NCBI GenBank assembly: GCA_016927455.1
Contig: JAFGMQ010000022.1
Coordinates: 1 to 45,973, forward strand
Reading direction: 5' to 3'
DNA length: 45,973 nt
DNA from: Deltaproteobacteria bacterium
Lineage (GTDB): Bacteria; Desulfobacterota; DSM-4660; Desulfatiglandales; Desulfatiglandaceae
A program made the translations under genes and the position numbers. The notes beneath the pieces are model-generated. The model worked only from the letters and a program-made list of their open reading frames with translations. It searched no databases and was not told the DNA's origin. Of this stretch, positions 8,435 to 16,023 are shown one piece after another. Each line of letters starts with the position of its first letter. Position 1 is the stretch's first letter.

Positions 8435-8511
8435 TGGTGGCGGTGACTGGATTTGAACCAGTGACTCTACGGATATGAGCCGTATGCTCTGACCAACTGA
8501 GCTACACCGCC
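8435..8511 (-). tRNA. tRNA with CAT anticodon (elongator Met most likely)
   Basis: A full cloverleaf is visible on the minus strand. It has a 7-bp acceptor GGCGGTG/CACCGCC, a D stem GCTC/GAGC, an anticodon stem TACGG/CCGTA with loop CTCATAT, a 5-nt variable loop, and a T arm ACTGG-TTCAAAT-CCAGT. The discriminator is A, and CCA is encoded. The paired first acceptor base and lack of three G-C pairs in the anticodon stem rule out initiator tRNA. Elongator Met is favoured; an Ile tRNA with lysidine at C34 cannot be excluded by eye. Confidence 0.95.
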
Positions 8512-8525
8512 ACAGAATATTTGTG

Positions 8526-8557
8526 GTATAAATTATAAAATTCTCATATTTTGTCAA
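8526..8557 (-). promoter_or_regulatory. Candidate promoter of the tRNA and leftward group
   Basis: On the minus strand TTGACA (8557-8552) is followed by TATAAT (8537-8532) at 14 bp and TTATAC (8531-8526) at 20 bp. Both hexamers are good but neither spacing is ideal. Start sites would fall 8-14 nt before the tRNA 5' end, as expected for a tRNA promoter. Confidence 0.45.
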
Positions 8558-8899
8558 TGAAATAATGCATTTTCAGAAATGTTTAATTACTTATTTTCAA
8601 AGGGGATTTTATTATAGAAAAAAGGGAGCAGCCGGCAACTGATAATCCCGGCAGGCAATTACAGCCATATATTGACAGCATGGATAATTGCATGTAAATA
8701 AAAGCACCTCAAGATTTTTTAAGGGCAGCATATCCTAAGCATGGAAAGCTCTCTTTATGGGTAAGACACGGAGTCCAATGCGGGGGTTACAAGTTTCATG
8801 GCACGGAGGCAGAGGCACCTTTTAAGCCTCAAGATCCCTTTTTCCAGTCAGGAGACGATGTAATGAAGATATACAGTATGTCAGGAGGTTAATATTAAG
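8558..8899. other. Intergenic stretch, no feature seen
   Basis: This is the divergent gap between the tRNA and the gene at 8900. It is AT-rich in the left half and mixed in the right half. AGGAGG at 8883-8888 is the ribosome site of the next gene. I see no hairpin with a T tract and no coding frame of substance. Confidence 0.35.
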
Positions 8900-9562
8900 G
8901 TGGGAATAAATAAAGGAATACCGATTGCAGGAATTGTCACATCAAGGCAATGCCCTTCCTGCGGACATCATGAGGTGGGAATAATTGCTCATGACGGCTC
9001 TTTTTATCCCTTGAAACCCGGAGCACTCATCCAGTTCCTGGATGACGGACCTGCGATGCCAGACTTCAGAGAGGTCAGGCAGCAGTCAAAGGAAAGCACC
9101 CGGGAGGATGAGGAAGAAAGGCTGAGGCCGTGGGCACCCGACATAATAAAGGGGCACAGGATACTCAGGCTGAAATATGGCGTTATGGTCAGGGAGGATA
9201 TTGACACCGGCAAAATTGATGGAGGAATTTATCGTTCAGCCTTTCTGCAGAAGCTGCACAGTCTTATTGAGAGGGAGATAAATATTCCCCTTGCGGTCAT
9301 ATTGGACCGTTTTTTCAATACGCCTCATCTTGCCTCAGGACGCCCTGAAGAGATTGCCTCTGCGATGTGGCGGGAACTGGATGAAGTCAGAAAACCAGTT
9401 GAGCTTGTAAATGCGTGGATTGAAAATCAAGGGGGCGATCAGGTCAGCAGCCTTCTGAATCCTTATTCAATGGATGATATTGCCGGCGAACCTGTAAGTG
9501 ACGATGAGTTTAGTAAAGAGCTGGATCTGTTGTCTCTGGAACAATTCCTTAAACTTCTGTAG
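8900..9562 (+). CDS. Unrecognised 220-aa protein with N-terminal CPSCGHH motif
   Basis: No family is recognised. Residues 18-24 (CPSCGHH) could bind a metal through two Cys and two His, or be half of a zinc ribbon; no second CxxC follows. The next segment (DGSFYPLKPGALIQFLD) looks like a small beta domain. Residues about 60-85 are very charged, and the rest is helical and acidic. No signal peptide or membrane segment. The start is GTG at 8900, with AGGAGG 11 nt upstream. Single gene, facing the etfBA operon tail, with a terminator for the other strand in between. Confidence 0.7.
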   Translation: MGINKGIPIAGIVTSRQCPSCGHHEVGIIAHDGSFYPLKPGALIQFLDDGPAMPDFREVRQQSKESTREDEEERLRPWAPDIIKGHRILRLKYGVMVREDIDTGKIDGGIYRSAFLQKLHSLIEREINIPLAVILDRFFNTPHLASGRPEEIASAMWRELDEVRKPVELVNAWIENQGGDQVSSLLNPYSMDDIAGEPVSDDEFSKELDLLSLEQFLKLL

Positions 9563-9610
9563 GAAAGCGCATTGAAACACACTGTGAGAACCGAGGTGTA
9601 TTAAGGGCAC

Positions 9611-9661
9611 AAAAAAATACGGGTTGCGTGCCCCTGTCAGGGCTTTAAAACGCGCAACCCG
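9611..9661 (-). terminator. Rho-independent terminator of etfBA
   Basis: On the minus strand a 9-bp stem (9661-9653 with 9628-9620, CGGGTTGCG/CGCAACCCG) is followed by TATTTTTTT (9619-9611). A smaller GCCC/GGGC hairpin sits inside the loop. It lies about 40 nt past the etfA stop codon. Confidence 0.85.
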
Positions 9662-9701
9662 CTAAATAAAATCAAGAATACCTGATAAACGAACAGCCTT
9701 A

Positions 9702-10685
9702 TCAGGCAAACTTCTTTGCTTCCTCAGTAAGGGCAGGAACTAATTCAAAAAGATCTCCCACCACGCCGTAATCGGACTTCTGGAATATAGCTGCATCCGG
9801 ATCCTTGTTAATAGCCACAACGACCTTTGAAGTGCTCATGCCAGCCATGTGCTGAATTGCACCGGAAATACCGCAGGCAATATAAAGATTGGGGGAAACA
9901 ACCTTTCCTGTCTGTCCAACCTGGTCAGCATGACCTCTCCAGCCTTCATCAACAGCAGATCTGGAAGCACCTACGCTTGCCCCTATTGCATCAGCCAGAT
10001 CTTCCAAAACCTTGAAGCCTTCGGCGTTTTTTACTCCACGTCCGCCGGCTACGATTTTATCTGCCTCTGTCAGGTCAACCTTACCGGTCTCATCTTTAAT
10101 TACCTCAACTACCCTGGTCTTAATCTGGCTGTCGTCAAGGCTGAAAGATGCATCGATAACCTGAGCCGTCTTCGAGGTGTCCGGTGCATTCATAGTCATA
10201 ACATTGGGTCTTGCAGTGGCAATCTGCGGAAAGCTGTTTTCATAGGTCACTTTGGCATAGGCTTTTCCGGCATATATAGGTCTTATTGCTACAAGATTGC
10301 CGTTTTCAACTGAAAATGCCGTGCAGTCCTGCGCCATTGCGACATCAAGACTGGCCGACAGCCTTGCGGCTAAGTCCTTACCCTGAACCGATGCGCCAAG
10401 CAGTATTACGGCCGGCTGATCAGCCTTTGCCAGTTGGGAAATAACTGATACATATGCATCAGTAGTATAGGGTTCAAGCCTTGCATCATCTGCTACAATA
10501 ACCTTGTCAGCTCCGTAATGGCCGAACTCCGCCGCTTTTTCCTTGATATTAGAGCCGAGCAATACGACTGTCAGTTCCTGCCCCAGGGCATCAGCCAGAC
10601 GTCTTCCTTCACTGATGACCTCATAGGTAACTTTTCGGATTTCTCCCTCTCGTTGCTCAGCAATTGTCCATACTCCCTGTGCCAT
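9702..10685 (-). CDS. etfA: Electron transfer flavoprotein alpha subunit
   Basis: A 327-aa FAD-binding subunit of ETF. The C-terminal FAD domain shows VGASRSAVDEGW, then QVGQTGKVVSPNLYIACGIS and INKDPDAAIF, all family signatures. With EtfB it carries electrons from acyl-CoA dehydrogenases towards the membrane or a bifurcating partner. No ferredoxin domain is fused at the N terminus and no dehydrogenase gene is adjacent. The ATG at 10685 follows GAGGAG at 7 nt. It is 111 nt downstream of etfB, longer than the usual gap in such pairs. Confidence 0.95.
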   Translation of the reverse strand: MAQGVWTIAEQREGEIRKVTYEVISEGRRLADALGQELTVVLLGSNIKEKAAEFGHYGADKVIVADDARLEPYTTDAYVSVISQLAKADQPAVILLGASVQGKDLAARLSASLDVAMAQDCTAFSVENGNLVAIRPIYAGKAYAKVTYENSFPQIATARPNVMTMNAPDTSKTAQVIDASFSLDDSQIKTRVVEVIKDETGKVDLTEADKIVAGGRGVKNAEGFKVLEDLADAIGASVGASRSAVDEGWRGHADQVGQTGKVVSPNLYIACGISGAIQHMAGMSTSKVVVAINKDPDAAIFQKSDYGVVGDLFELVPALTEEAKKFA

Positions 10686-10796
10686 TATCTATCTCCTCAT
10701 AAATTTTTTATGTTTTTAAAATGATAGTTATGTTCAACTGAGTTTAAATTAATTTCATAAAATCCGGAAACTCAATGAACAAAGGAAATAAGTCCG

Positions 10797-11591
10797 CTAA
10801 ATTGCCTTGGCCTCATCATGAAGCAGTCTGGCCAGCTCTGCGGCCTTTGCCTGAGGCGAATCTCCATCAATTATCTTTCCTGCAGCCCTTTCAGGAGGCG
10901 ATTTTAATTCAACCACTTTAAGTTTTCTGGCGCCCGCTCCGAATTCAGCAGGATTGAGCCCGAGAGCTGAAAGGTTCTTTTCCTCAAGAGGTTTTTTCTT
11001 TGCCTTCATTATCCCAGGGAGAGAAGCGTATCTTGGTTCATTCAACCCCTTCTGTGTGGTAATAAGAACCGGCAGTGCGGCTTCAATCACAAGTGTCTGG
11101 CCCTCAACAAGCCTGTTGGCTTTCACTGATTTTCCGTCAGCAGCAGCCTCAAGTTTTTCAACCAGGCAAATGCTTGGGATTCCCAGTAATTCGGCAACAC
11201 TTGATCCGACAACGCCCAGATCCTCATCCACACCACGCTGACCGGCAAAAATAATGTCGTATGGGATACCCTTTATTGCAGCGGCAAGGGCTTTTGCTAC
11301 CGCATTAGAATCACTTCCCTCTGCAGCATCGTCAACAATGAGTATGCCCTTGTCAGCACCCATGGCCAATGCAGTCCGGATCGAGTCAGTAACCCTTTTT
11401 GGGCCGAGTCCCACCACTGTCACCTCGCCTCCGAATTTTTCCTTCAGGCGAAGCGCCTCTTCCACACCATACTCATCATAGGGATTCATGATCCATTTGA
11501 TGTCACCCGCCATGATTGACTTTCCATCGGATGCAATCTTTATTTGGGCCTCTGTGTCTGGCACCTGTTTTAAACATACAATGATATTCAC
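10797..11591 (-). CDS. etfB: Electron transfer flavoprotein beta subunit
   Basis: A 264-aa partner of EtfA. It starts MNIIVCLKQVPDTEAQIKI, the normal N terminus, and has the nucleotide-binding DEYGVEEALRLKE and the IIFAGQRGVDEDLGVVG segment. The start is GTG at 11591, with AAAGGAG 6 nt upstream. The protein ends in an Ala/Glu-rich helix. Two palindromes and a TATAAG element lie directly upstream (11618-11677), so the operon is probably under a dimeric repressor. Its position beside CoA-ligase and TRAP genes points to organic-acid oxidation or the reverse. Confidence 0.95.
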   Translation of the reverse strand: MNIIVCLKQVPDTEAQIKIASDGKSIMAGDIKWIMNPYDEYGVEEALRLKEKFGGEVTVVGLGPKRVTDSIRTALAMGADKGILIVDDAAEGSDSNAVAKALAAAIKGIPYDIIFAGQRGVDEDLGVVGSSVAELLGIPSICLVEKLEAAADGKSVKANRLVEGQTLVIEAALPVLITTQKGLNEPRYASLPGIMKAKKKPLEEKNLSALGLNPAEFGAGARKLKVVELKSPPERAAGKIIDGDSPQAKAAELARLLHDEAKAI

Positions 11592-11617
11592 TTTACACTC
11601 CTTTCACCTGTTGATTT

Positions 11618-11643
11618 TGACAGCATGTAATACTGTGCTGTCA
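11618..11643. promoter_or_regulatory. Palindromic operator candidate upstream of etfB
   Basis: TGACAGCA (11618-11625) and TGCTGTCA (11636-11643) are perfect 8-bp inverted arms with a 10-bp spacer, centred about 40 bp before the etfB start. The 18-bp centre-to-centre distance is near two helical turns, as expected for a dimeric repressor. No adjacent regulator gene names the protein. Confidence 0.5.
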
Positions 11644-11653
11644 TGTCCGGTAT

Positions 11654-11677
11654 TTAAGTTAAACTTAATGCCTTATA
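11654..11677 (-). promoter_or_regulatory. etfB -10 element with overlapping palindrome
   Basis: On the minus strand TATAAG (11677-11672) is a likely -10 element. The perfect 15-bp palindrome TTAAGTTAAACTTAA (11654-11668) falls on the expected start point. No convincing -35 hexamer is seen, which would suit an activator-dependent or weak promoter. The rest of the gap to 12009 is AT-rich with no gene. Confidence 0.4.
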
Positions 11678-12009
11678 CCCTAAAAAACAAATATCATGCA
11701 AATTACACCATTTAAAATATATCCGAATTTTAATATCATACTTGATTATGTGTTGACAATACTAAAATTTTATATCCAATAACAGCCTGATAATATTTAA
11801 AAAGATATTAATCTCATAGCCGTTCAGACTGCCTGACAGAAAAACCAAATTCAGAGCTAAAATCAATCTCAACATTAAGAGGCGTATTATTCAAAATTTT
11901 TGCTATCATCGCATTCAGCCTGTGTCAAGATTTTTTCATAATAAAACAGCTTTTCCTCGATCTTATATTATTTATCCCGCCAAATATTTTGAAAGGCACT
12001 GTTTTGCCA

Positions 12010-12038
12010 TTGACAAGCAAGTAATGATTTCCTATAAA
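12010..12038 (+). promoter_or_regulatory. Near-consensus sigma70 promoter of the response regulator gene
   Basis: TTGACA (12010-12015) and TATAAA (12033-12038) are separated by exactly 17 bp. Transcription would start near 12045, giving a leader of about 120 nt that contains the small palindrome AAGCGCTT. Confidence 0.7.
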
Positions 12039-12164
12039 ACATATAAAAATAATGTCTTTTCCAAAGGTATGCGGAAGCGCTTTTAACTTATCAATGACTT
12101 GTTTCCCTTTGACTGTTTAAAAACTCAAAGGGGCAGCCCCTGTATCGAATAAGGAGGACCAAAG

Positions 12165-12719
12165 ATGTCAGAAGAGAAATCCTATCTCAAGGGAATAAGA
12201 ATTTTGGCTGTTGATGATGAGCAAGATGTTCTCGATACTATCAAGGATGTTCTGGAAAATTCCATTGTTGAAGTGGCTGTTGATTATAAGGGAGCCTTAG
12301 AAAAGATAAGAGATCGTAAATACGATTTGGCCGTTCTCGATATAATGGGGGTTGACGGCCTTAAAATTCTGGAAAAGACCGTGGAAAAAGACATACCAAC
12401 CGTCATGCTTACTGCCCATGCCCTTAATCCGGAAACACTTCTTGCGTCTATCGCGAAGGGTGCCATTTCATTTCTTCCCAAGGAAAAACTTGCAGACCTT
12501 GATCAGATTTTAAATGATATTATAGGTGCACATCGCACTGGAAAAGCCACATGGAAACTGCTTTTTGATGAATTGGGCGAATTTTTTGATGAAAAATTCG
12601 GTCCGGGCTGGAAGGAGAAGGAGAAGGATTTCTGGTCCGAATTCAGCCGCACCTACTATGTGAGCAAGGGAATCCAGAGCAGGCTGCTTCATAATAAAAA
12701 AGTGATATCCGGCGTATAA
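12165..12719 (+). CDS. Orphan response regulator with an unusual C-terminal extension
   Basis: A 184-aa protein. Residues about 10-128 are a receiver domain: acidic pair D17/D18, phospho-acceptor D59 (AVLDIMG), T83 (MLTA) and K106 (FLPKEK), the complete active set. Residues about 129-184 are not a known DNA-binding, cyclase or HD output; they are a charged, Trp/Phe-rich helical tail (FFDEKFGPGWKEKEKDFW). This may be a protein-interaction output or an adaptor. AAGGAGG precedes the ATG. No histidine kinase is adjacent. The TRAP operon follows 198 nt later, so a role in its control is possible but unproven. Confidence 0.85.
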   Translation: MSEEKSYLKGIRILAVDDEQDVLDTIKDVLENSIVEVAVDYKGALEKIRDRKYDLAVLDIMGVDGLKILEKTVEKDIPTVMLTAHALNPETLLASIAKGAISFLPKEKLADLDQILNDIIGAHRTGKATWKLLFDELGEFFDEKFGPGWKEKEKDFWSEFSRTYYVSKGIQSRLLHNKKVISGV

Positions 12720-12917
12720 ATAAGGCTTATGCAGTAGAGAAAAATCCGGAAAAATATTCGCTAAAGTTCTTGACAAAAACCCTCATTTCTGGTTGCTATA
12801 AGGGCATAAGCATATCAACATTTATAATGGGAAAAAGAGCATTTTTTTAACTCTTTGTAATAGTAGAGGCAAAAGGACAACAGTTTTTTAACTCTAACAG
12901 AAAGAAAGGAGTATGAG

Positions 12918-14006
12918 ATGCGTATGAGAAAGATTAGTGTTTCCCTGGTAATGTGTTTGGTGGCGGTTTTTTTTGTATTCGGCATGGCATGGGCCCAGGG
13001 TCCTTCCCTGGATGCCTGGAAACCTGCCTTTGACCCTTCAACTGCGAAATATAAAGCTATCGTATCAAATGTCTCTCACCCGGTATTAAAAGGAACCTAT
13101 GCAGGCTTTGCAATTCGAGACGAGTTGTGGAAGCGGACCAACGGCCAGATATATGTCGACTTCAAGCCGTTCAGTATGCTCGGCGGAGAGGTCGAGGTGC
13201 TCAACCAGCTGCAGATGGGTGCTATACAGGGCATGCTCGTCAGCTCAGTTGCTGCAACAAATCTGGGCCCCAGGATCGGACTTGTCAACCTTCCCTTCCT
13301 GATCAACTCCTTTGAGAAGCTGGATAAATTTGTCACAAAAGGCGGCAAGCTTTTTGACCATTTCCTTATGGCAATGGACCATCAGGGTATAACCGGCCTT
13401 GATATCAACAGCTACGGCAATTACGGCTGGGCAACTACAGTCCCGGTCCAGAACATTGCAGACGCCAAAAAAGTAAAATTCCGCATTGCTGAGGCAGCGG
13501 TCAACAAACTGAGTTATAAGTCATGGGGACTCAATGCTGTGGTCATGCCGTGGCCTGACGTACCTGTGGCCCTGAAACAGGGTGTTATCACAGGCCTGGA
13601 TCATACGCTCACCGTGTGTAATGTCACCAAAAAATTTGAGGTCGCGAAATACTATACAAGACTCGATTACGCGATGGGCCTCTTTGTAAACATCTTTAAT
13701 ACCAAATGGCTGAACAGCCTCCCCGCCGACCTTCGAGAAACCTTTATACAGACCGTTAAAGACGTGAATATAATTCAGCGTCATGCTGATATAGGCCATG
13801 AACAGGAAAACATTAAACAAGCAGAAGAAAAATACGGTGTTACGTTCTACAAGCTGTCAGATGCTGATATTGATGCCATGAGAAACCTTTCAAACGAGGT
13901 TCATGACACATATAAAGCAGAGATTAACAGGCTGTACCCGGGTGATAAATACCGCCCAGCAGATTATCTTGCAGAAGTGTATGAATTCATGGGATACAAA
14001 CGTTAA
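12918..14006 (+). CDS. dctP: TRAP transporter periplasmic substrate-binding protein (DctP family)
   Basis: A 362-aa protein. An N-terminal signal peptide (cleavage near AWA-Q, residue 26-27) sends it to the periplasm. It binds a carboxylate and hands it to the DctQ/DctM membrane pair. The family segment KVKFRIAEAAVNKLSYKSWG, with its arginine that salt-bridges the substrate carboxylate, is followed by VVMPWPDVPVALKQGVITGL. The ligand cannot be read from this. ATG at 12918 has AAAGGAG 6 nt upstream. A loose promoter (TTGACA 12770, TATAAG 12797, 21 bp apart) lies in the 198-nt gap before it. A terminator-like hairpin follows the gene. Confidence 0.92.
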   Translation: MRMRKISVSLVMCLVAVFFVFGMAWAQGPSLDAWKPAFDPSTAKYKAIVSNVSHPVLKGTYAGFAIRDELWKRTNGQIYVDFKPFSMLGGEVEVLNQLQMGAIQGMLVSSVAATNLGPRIGLVNLPFLINSFEKLDKFVTKGGKLFDHFLMAMDHQGITGLDINSYGNYGWATTVPVQNIADAKKVKFRIAEAAVNKLSYKSWGLNAVVMPWPDVPVALKQGVITGLDHTLTVCNVTKKFEVAKYYTRLDYAMGLFVNIFNTKWLNSLPADLRETFIQTVKDVNIIQRHADIGHEQENIKQAEEKYGVTFYKLSDADIDAMRNLSNEVHDTYKAEINRLYPGDKYRPADYLAEVYEFMGYKR

Positions 14007-14021
14007 AATCTAAATATGAAT

Positions 14022-14068
14022 AAGCAGAGAGGGAAAAGTGCATAACAAAAATTCCTCTCTGCTTTTTT
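14022..14068 (+). terminator. Partial terminator between dctP and dctQ
   Basis: AAGCAGAGAGG (14022-14032) pairs perfectly with CCTCTCTGCTT (14054-14064) across a 21-nt loop, and a T tract runs to 14068. It lies inside the transporter operon, so it probably lets only some transcripts continue and keeps binding-protein mRNA in excess over membrane subunits. Confidence 0.75.
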
Positions 14069-14086
14069 AATAAAAGAGAGGTGCCT

Positions 14087-14593
14087 ATGTTTTCCAAGGT
14101 ATTAGGAGTGATAGACAAGATACTAACCTTCATTGAGAACTGGTCGCTTTTTTTAGCGACCATGGCAGCGCTTCTTGCCCTGTTTGTAAATGTTATTATG
14201 AGATATGGCTTTCATTCAGGTCTTGCATGGTCTGAAGAGCTGGTAAGAGAGGTTGTTATATTAACCACATTTTTCGGCTGCAGCGCCGCAATAAAGGCCA
14301 GGTCCATGATAAAGATCGATGCGCTGGTCCAGCTTGTACCCAGGCTCAAAATCCCGCTTACATTTTTCAGCAACCTTGTTGTCTTAGTTTTTGCGGGGAT
14401 GATGATTCACTATGGGTGGAAAATGGCCGCCCTTCAGGTGGCAACCTATCAAAAGACCATAATAATGGAGATACCTCTTGTTTTCCTGTATGCCATATTG
14501 CCTGCAATGGGTATAATGATGGTTTTCAGGACCATTCATGTTATTTATGATGATATCCAGGAATTAAGAGCAAAATCCGGCGCTGCTTCTTAA
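14087..14593 (+). CDS. dctQ: TRAP transporter small permease subunit
   Basis: A 168-aa inner-membrane protein with four predicted transmembrane helices: about residues 15-40, 50-70, 90-110 and 130-155. The family segment RYGFHSGLAWSEELVREVV lies between helices 1 and 2. It pairs with DctM to form the sodium-driven membrane complex. ATG at 14087 is favoured because GAGAGG is 5 nt upstream; a GTG two codons earlier overlaps that site. The gene sits 18 nt after the operon-internal hairpin and 47 nt before dctM. Confidence 0.9.
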   Translation: MFSKVLGVIDKILTFIENWSLFLATMAALLALFVNVIMRYGFHSGLAWSEELVREVVILTTFFGCSAAIKARSMIKIDALVQLVPRLKIPLTFFSNLVVLVFAGMMIHYGWKMAALQVATYQKTIIMEIPLVFLYAILPAMGIMMVFRTIHVIYDDIQELRAKSGAAS

Positions 14594-14640
14594 GCACTTT
14601 TTTTCACCCATAGCTTATATATGTGGAGGCAAAATACGAA

Positions 14641-15936
14641 ATGGAACTCAGCCATCTTATTATTCTTCTGATCCTCTTAGGGTGCATGGCAACAATGGTG
14701 CCAGTGTTTATGTGCCTTTTTTTTACAGCAGTCGTCGGTTTTATGTTATACACCGATCTTCCACTGCTCCTTCTTGCTCAGTCACTTTTCCGGAGCATGG
14801 ACAATTTTGCCCTTGTGGTTGTGCTGTATTTCATACTTTGCGGTAACATAATGACCTCCGGAGTAATTGTTCAAAGACTGATGAAGGTCGCAAATGTTCT
14901 GGTAAGCTGGCTTCCCGGCGGGCTCGGCATGGCCGGTATTTTAGGGTGCGGCCTTTTCGGAGCTATCTCCGGATCGACAGTCGCCACGGTTGTTGCATTA
15001 GGCGGTTTTATGATACCGGCGCTTCTGCAGAACAAATACCACGAGGACTATTCAGTTGGTGTCATGACAGCGGCTCCGAATCTGGGCGTGATCATCCCGC
15101 CAAGTATCGGAATGATTCTCTATTCAATGATAAGCAACGTTTCTCTTGAAGGTCTTTTCCTGACGGGCTTCCTTCCAGGAATTCTCATGATAATAGGAAT
15201 GTGTTTCTATACGTGGGCTATTCACAGGAATAAGACCGATTTTGTACGCATGCCCGTTCCTTCTTTCAAAGATGTCCTTAAAGTACTGAAAGAGGGTTTC
15301 TGGTCACTTATGCTGCCGGTCATCATATTCGGCGGTATCTTTTCAGGAGCTTTTACGGCCAATGAGGCCGCTGTTGTGGCATGCGTGTATGCCCTTTTTG
15401 TTGAGCTTTTTATTCACAAGGGGATTAAATTCAAGGATGTTTTTAAGATTACAGTAAGCTCCGCGGTCACATCGGCAACGCTTCTGATTATAGTAGCAGG
15501 TGCCACCTGTTTTGGCCGTTATCTTACGCTTGAGGCAATACCGGCCAAGATCACAGAGGCCGTCCTTGCTTATATCAGTTCCCCATGGGTTTTCCTTCTG
15601 GCCATCAACCTTCTGCTTGTAGGCATAGGAATGCTTATGGACATAATCTCGGCCACGATGATATTAGGCCCGGTCTTTTTACCAATGCTCGGGGCATTCG
15701 GTATTGACCCCATGCACTTCGGCCTGATTCTGACGGTCAACCTTGCAATCGGATACTGCACGCCTCCCATGGGTGTGAGTCTGTATATAACCGGGGCTAT
15801 TGCAAACAAGAACCTTGTTTTTGTTTCAAGGGCTGTTCTGCCGTTTATTGCAATTCAGTATGCGGTGCTTGCTCTTATAACATATATACCCAAGGTAACA
15901 TTATGGCTGCCACGCGTAATGGGATTTTTAGATTAG
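14641..15936 (+). CDS. dctM: TRAP transporter large permease subunit
   Basis: A 431-aa protein with about 12 transmembrane helices, the transport channel of the TRAP system. Family motifs include GCGLFGAISGSTVATVVALG and APNLGVIIPPSIGMILYS in the first half, and LAIGYCTPPMGVSLYITGAI in the second half: the inverted repeats that carry the sodium and substrate sites. ATG at 14641 is 11 nt after GGAGG. The GTG at 14623 would start inside that site and is rejected. Followed after 87 nt by an acyl-CoA synthetase gene on the same strand. Confidence 0.93.
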   Translation: MELSHLIILLILLGCMATMVPVFMCLFFTAVVGFMLYTDLPLLLLAQSLFRSMDNFALVVVLYFILCGNIMTSGVIVQRLMKVANVLVSWLPGGLGMAGILGCGLFGAISGSTVATVVALGGFMIPALLQNKYHEDYSVGVMTAAPNLGVIIPPSIGMILYSMISNVSLEGLFLTGFLPGILMIIGMCFYTWAIHRNKTDFVRMPVPSFKDVLKVLKEGFWSLMLPVIIFGGIFSGAFTANEAAVVACVYALFVELFIHKGIKFKDVFKITVSSAVTSATLLIIVAGATCFGRYLTLEAIPAKITEAVLAYISSPWVFLLAINLLLVGIGMLMDIISATMILGPVFLPMLGAFGIDPMHFGLILTVNLAIGYCTPPMGVSLYITGAIANKNLVFVSRAVLPFIAIQYAVLALITYIPKVTLWLPRVMGFLD

Positions 15937-16023
15937 TATTTTATTTTCCTGTACGCGAAAAAATAGTGACTAGATTTTAAGTATTAGAATTATTATTAAT
16001 GAGATTAAGGAGGAGTTTTCTAG

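Noticed and set aside
15920-16023. Promoter for the acyl-CoA synthetase in the gap after dctM
   Set aside because: AT-rich, but no hexamer pair with sensible spacing; read-through from the TRAP operon is simpler.
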